From NCBI GenBank assembly GCA_027579435.1, contig JANBPK010000834.1, forward strand, positions 1 through 57,283: a stretch of DNA of 57,283 bases, read 5' to 3'. Made by a program: the position numbers and the translations under genes. The notes under the pieces are model-generated. The model was not told the origin of the DNA. It did not search any database and saw only the letters and a program-made list of their open reading frames with translations. How positions within the stretch are numbered: position 1 is the stretch's first letter; every line of letters starts with the position of its first letter. This document shows positions 56,944 through 57,283 of the stretch, piece by piece. Origin of the DNA: Candolleomyces eurysporus (taxonomy: Eukaryota; Basidiomycota; Agaricomycetes; Agaricales; Psathyrellaceae).

Positions 56944-57283
56944 ATGGCGTCCCCAGAGATACAGAAGCTATTAGCCCCTCCGTCCTCAGAATCTGCGGTT
57001 CAAAAGGCTGTAAACCTGTTGGATGCACAATTTACATCGTTGGACCAACTTGACGAGCTTGAGACAGCAGTGTTGCAAGCACAAAATCGGTGCAATGACC
57101 TGCAGGAGAAGGTATGTATTGCCGTGGTCTTCTTCACACAGGCTAACCAACTGCTCTAGCTGAACGCTTCTCAAGCCTTTCTAAACTCATATTTAGAGGA
57201 GACACGCGCCTCGGCCAACACTCAACTGAAAGCGGCGCAAGAGTTGTCTCAATCGCGACATGTTCTCTCCGATGAACTATCCG
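56944..57283 (+). CDS. RINT1/Tip20-like vesicle tethering protein (N-terminus only, cut by right edge)
   Basis: Exon 1 (56944-57111) and the start of exon 2 (from 57160) give about 97 residues before the window ends. The visible part is helical and coiled-coil: LDAQFTSLDQLDELETAV, then LNASQAFLNSYLEETRASA. The short LDxxFxSLDxLDxLE pattern with a following LxxS.A.L segment is what I know from the N-terminus of fungal RINT-1/Tip20 proteins of the Dsl1 tether, which receives Golgi-to-ER vesicles. As only the coiled region is visible, another coiled-coil tether is possible. Confidence 0.5.

Noticed and set aside
1..57283. Transposons, CRISPR arrays, rRNA or long terminal repeats
   Set aside because: No transposase or reverse-transcriptase motif, no direct or inverted repeat framework and no rRNA-like sequence was noticed.

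Overview
The window is nuclear DNA of a filamentous basidiomycete, most likely an agaricomycete. Twenty-six protein genes sit in 57 kb. They are interrupted by many short GT-AG introns of about 50-60 nt, several with exons under 20 nt, and intergenic gaps are small. Gene content agrees with this: an F-box family typical of mushrooms, a large TFIIIC subunit, a rhamnogalacturonan acetylesterase and a xylose reductase that fit a plant-wall-feeding saprotroph, and a multi-pass membrane protein I know only from basidiomycetes. No transposon, rRNA, standard tRNA or CRISPR array was seen. Scattered single Ns, some beside frameshifts, show that parts of the consensus are poor.

Layout. 46-3587: a GDP-fucose transporter (minus, cut by the left edge) head to head with a putative fucosyltransferase. 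3759-6577: ketopantoate reductase and xylose reductase, divergent. 6885-9263: a PB1 protein with a LIR-like motif and a UBA-like end. 10253-12124: F-box protein. 12277-17680 (minus): UTP17/WDR75 and a SAM methyltransferase. 18049-25010 (plus): GNL1-type GTPase, rhamnogalacturonan acetylesterase, a coiled-coil protein and VTA1. 25165-36256: alpha-arrestin, POP3, dCMP deaminase, TTI1 and aminodeoxychorismate synthase in divergent or convergent pairs with gaps down to 13 bp. 36434-40038: a 2-oxoglutarate oxygenase and an SSK2-type MAPKKK that lacks its N-terminal half. 40239-56458 (all minus): the conserved membrane protein, TFC3, a PRELI/Ups protein, a peroxisomal ABCD transporter, a HAD hydrolase and a beta-carbonic anhydrase. 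56944 to the right edge: start of a RINT1/Tip20-like gene.

Most genes are housekeeping: ribosome biogenesis, Pol III transcription, RNase P/MRP, vesicle traffic, folate and nucleotide supply, and mitochondrial and peroxisomal lipid handling. Observations most worth following: the fucosylation gene pair; the PB1-LIR-UBA protein as a possible selective-autophagy receptor; a perfect B-box with a Pol III-type T-run inside intron 1 of the gene for the B-box-binding TFIIIC subunit; the headless MAPKKK abutting an unrelated gene; and four apparent frameshifts that are probably sequence errors. Exon boundaries were worked out by hand from splice signals and reading-frame continuity. Family assignments rest on recognised motifs, without any database search.
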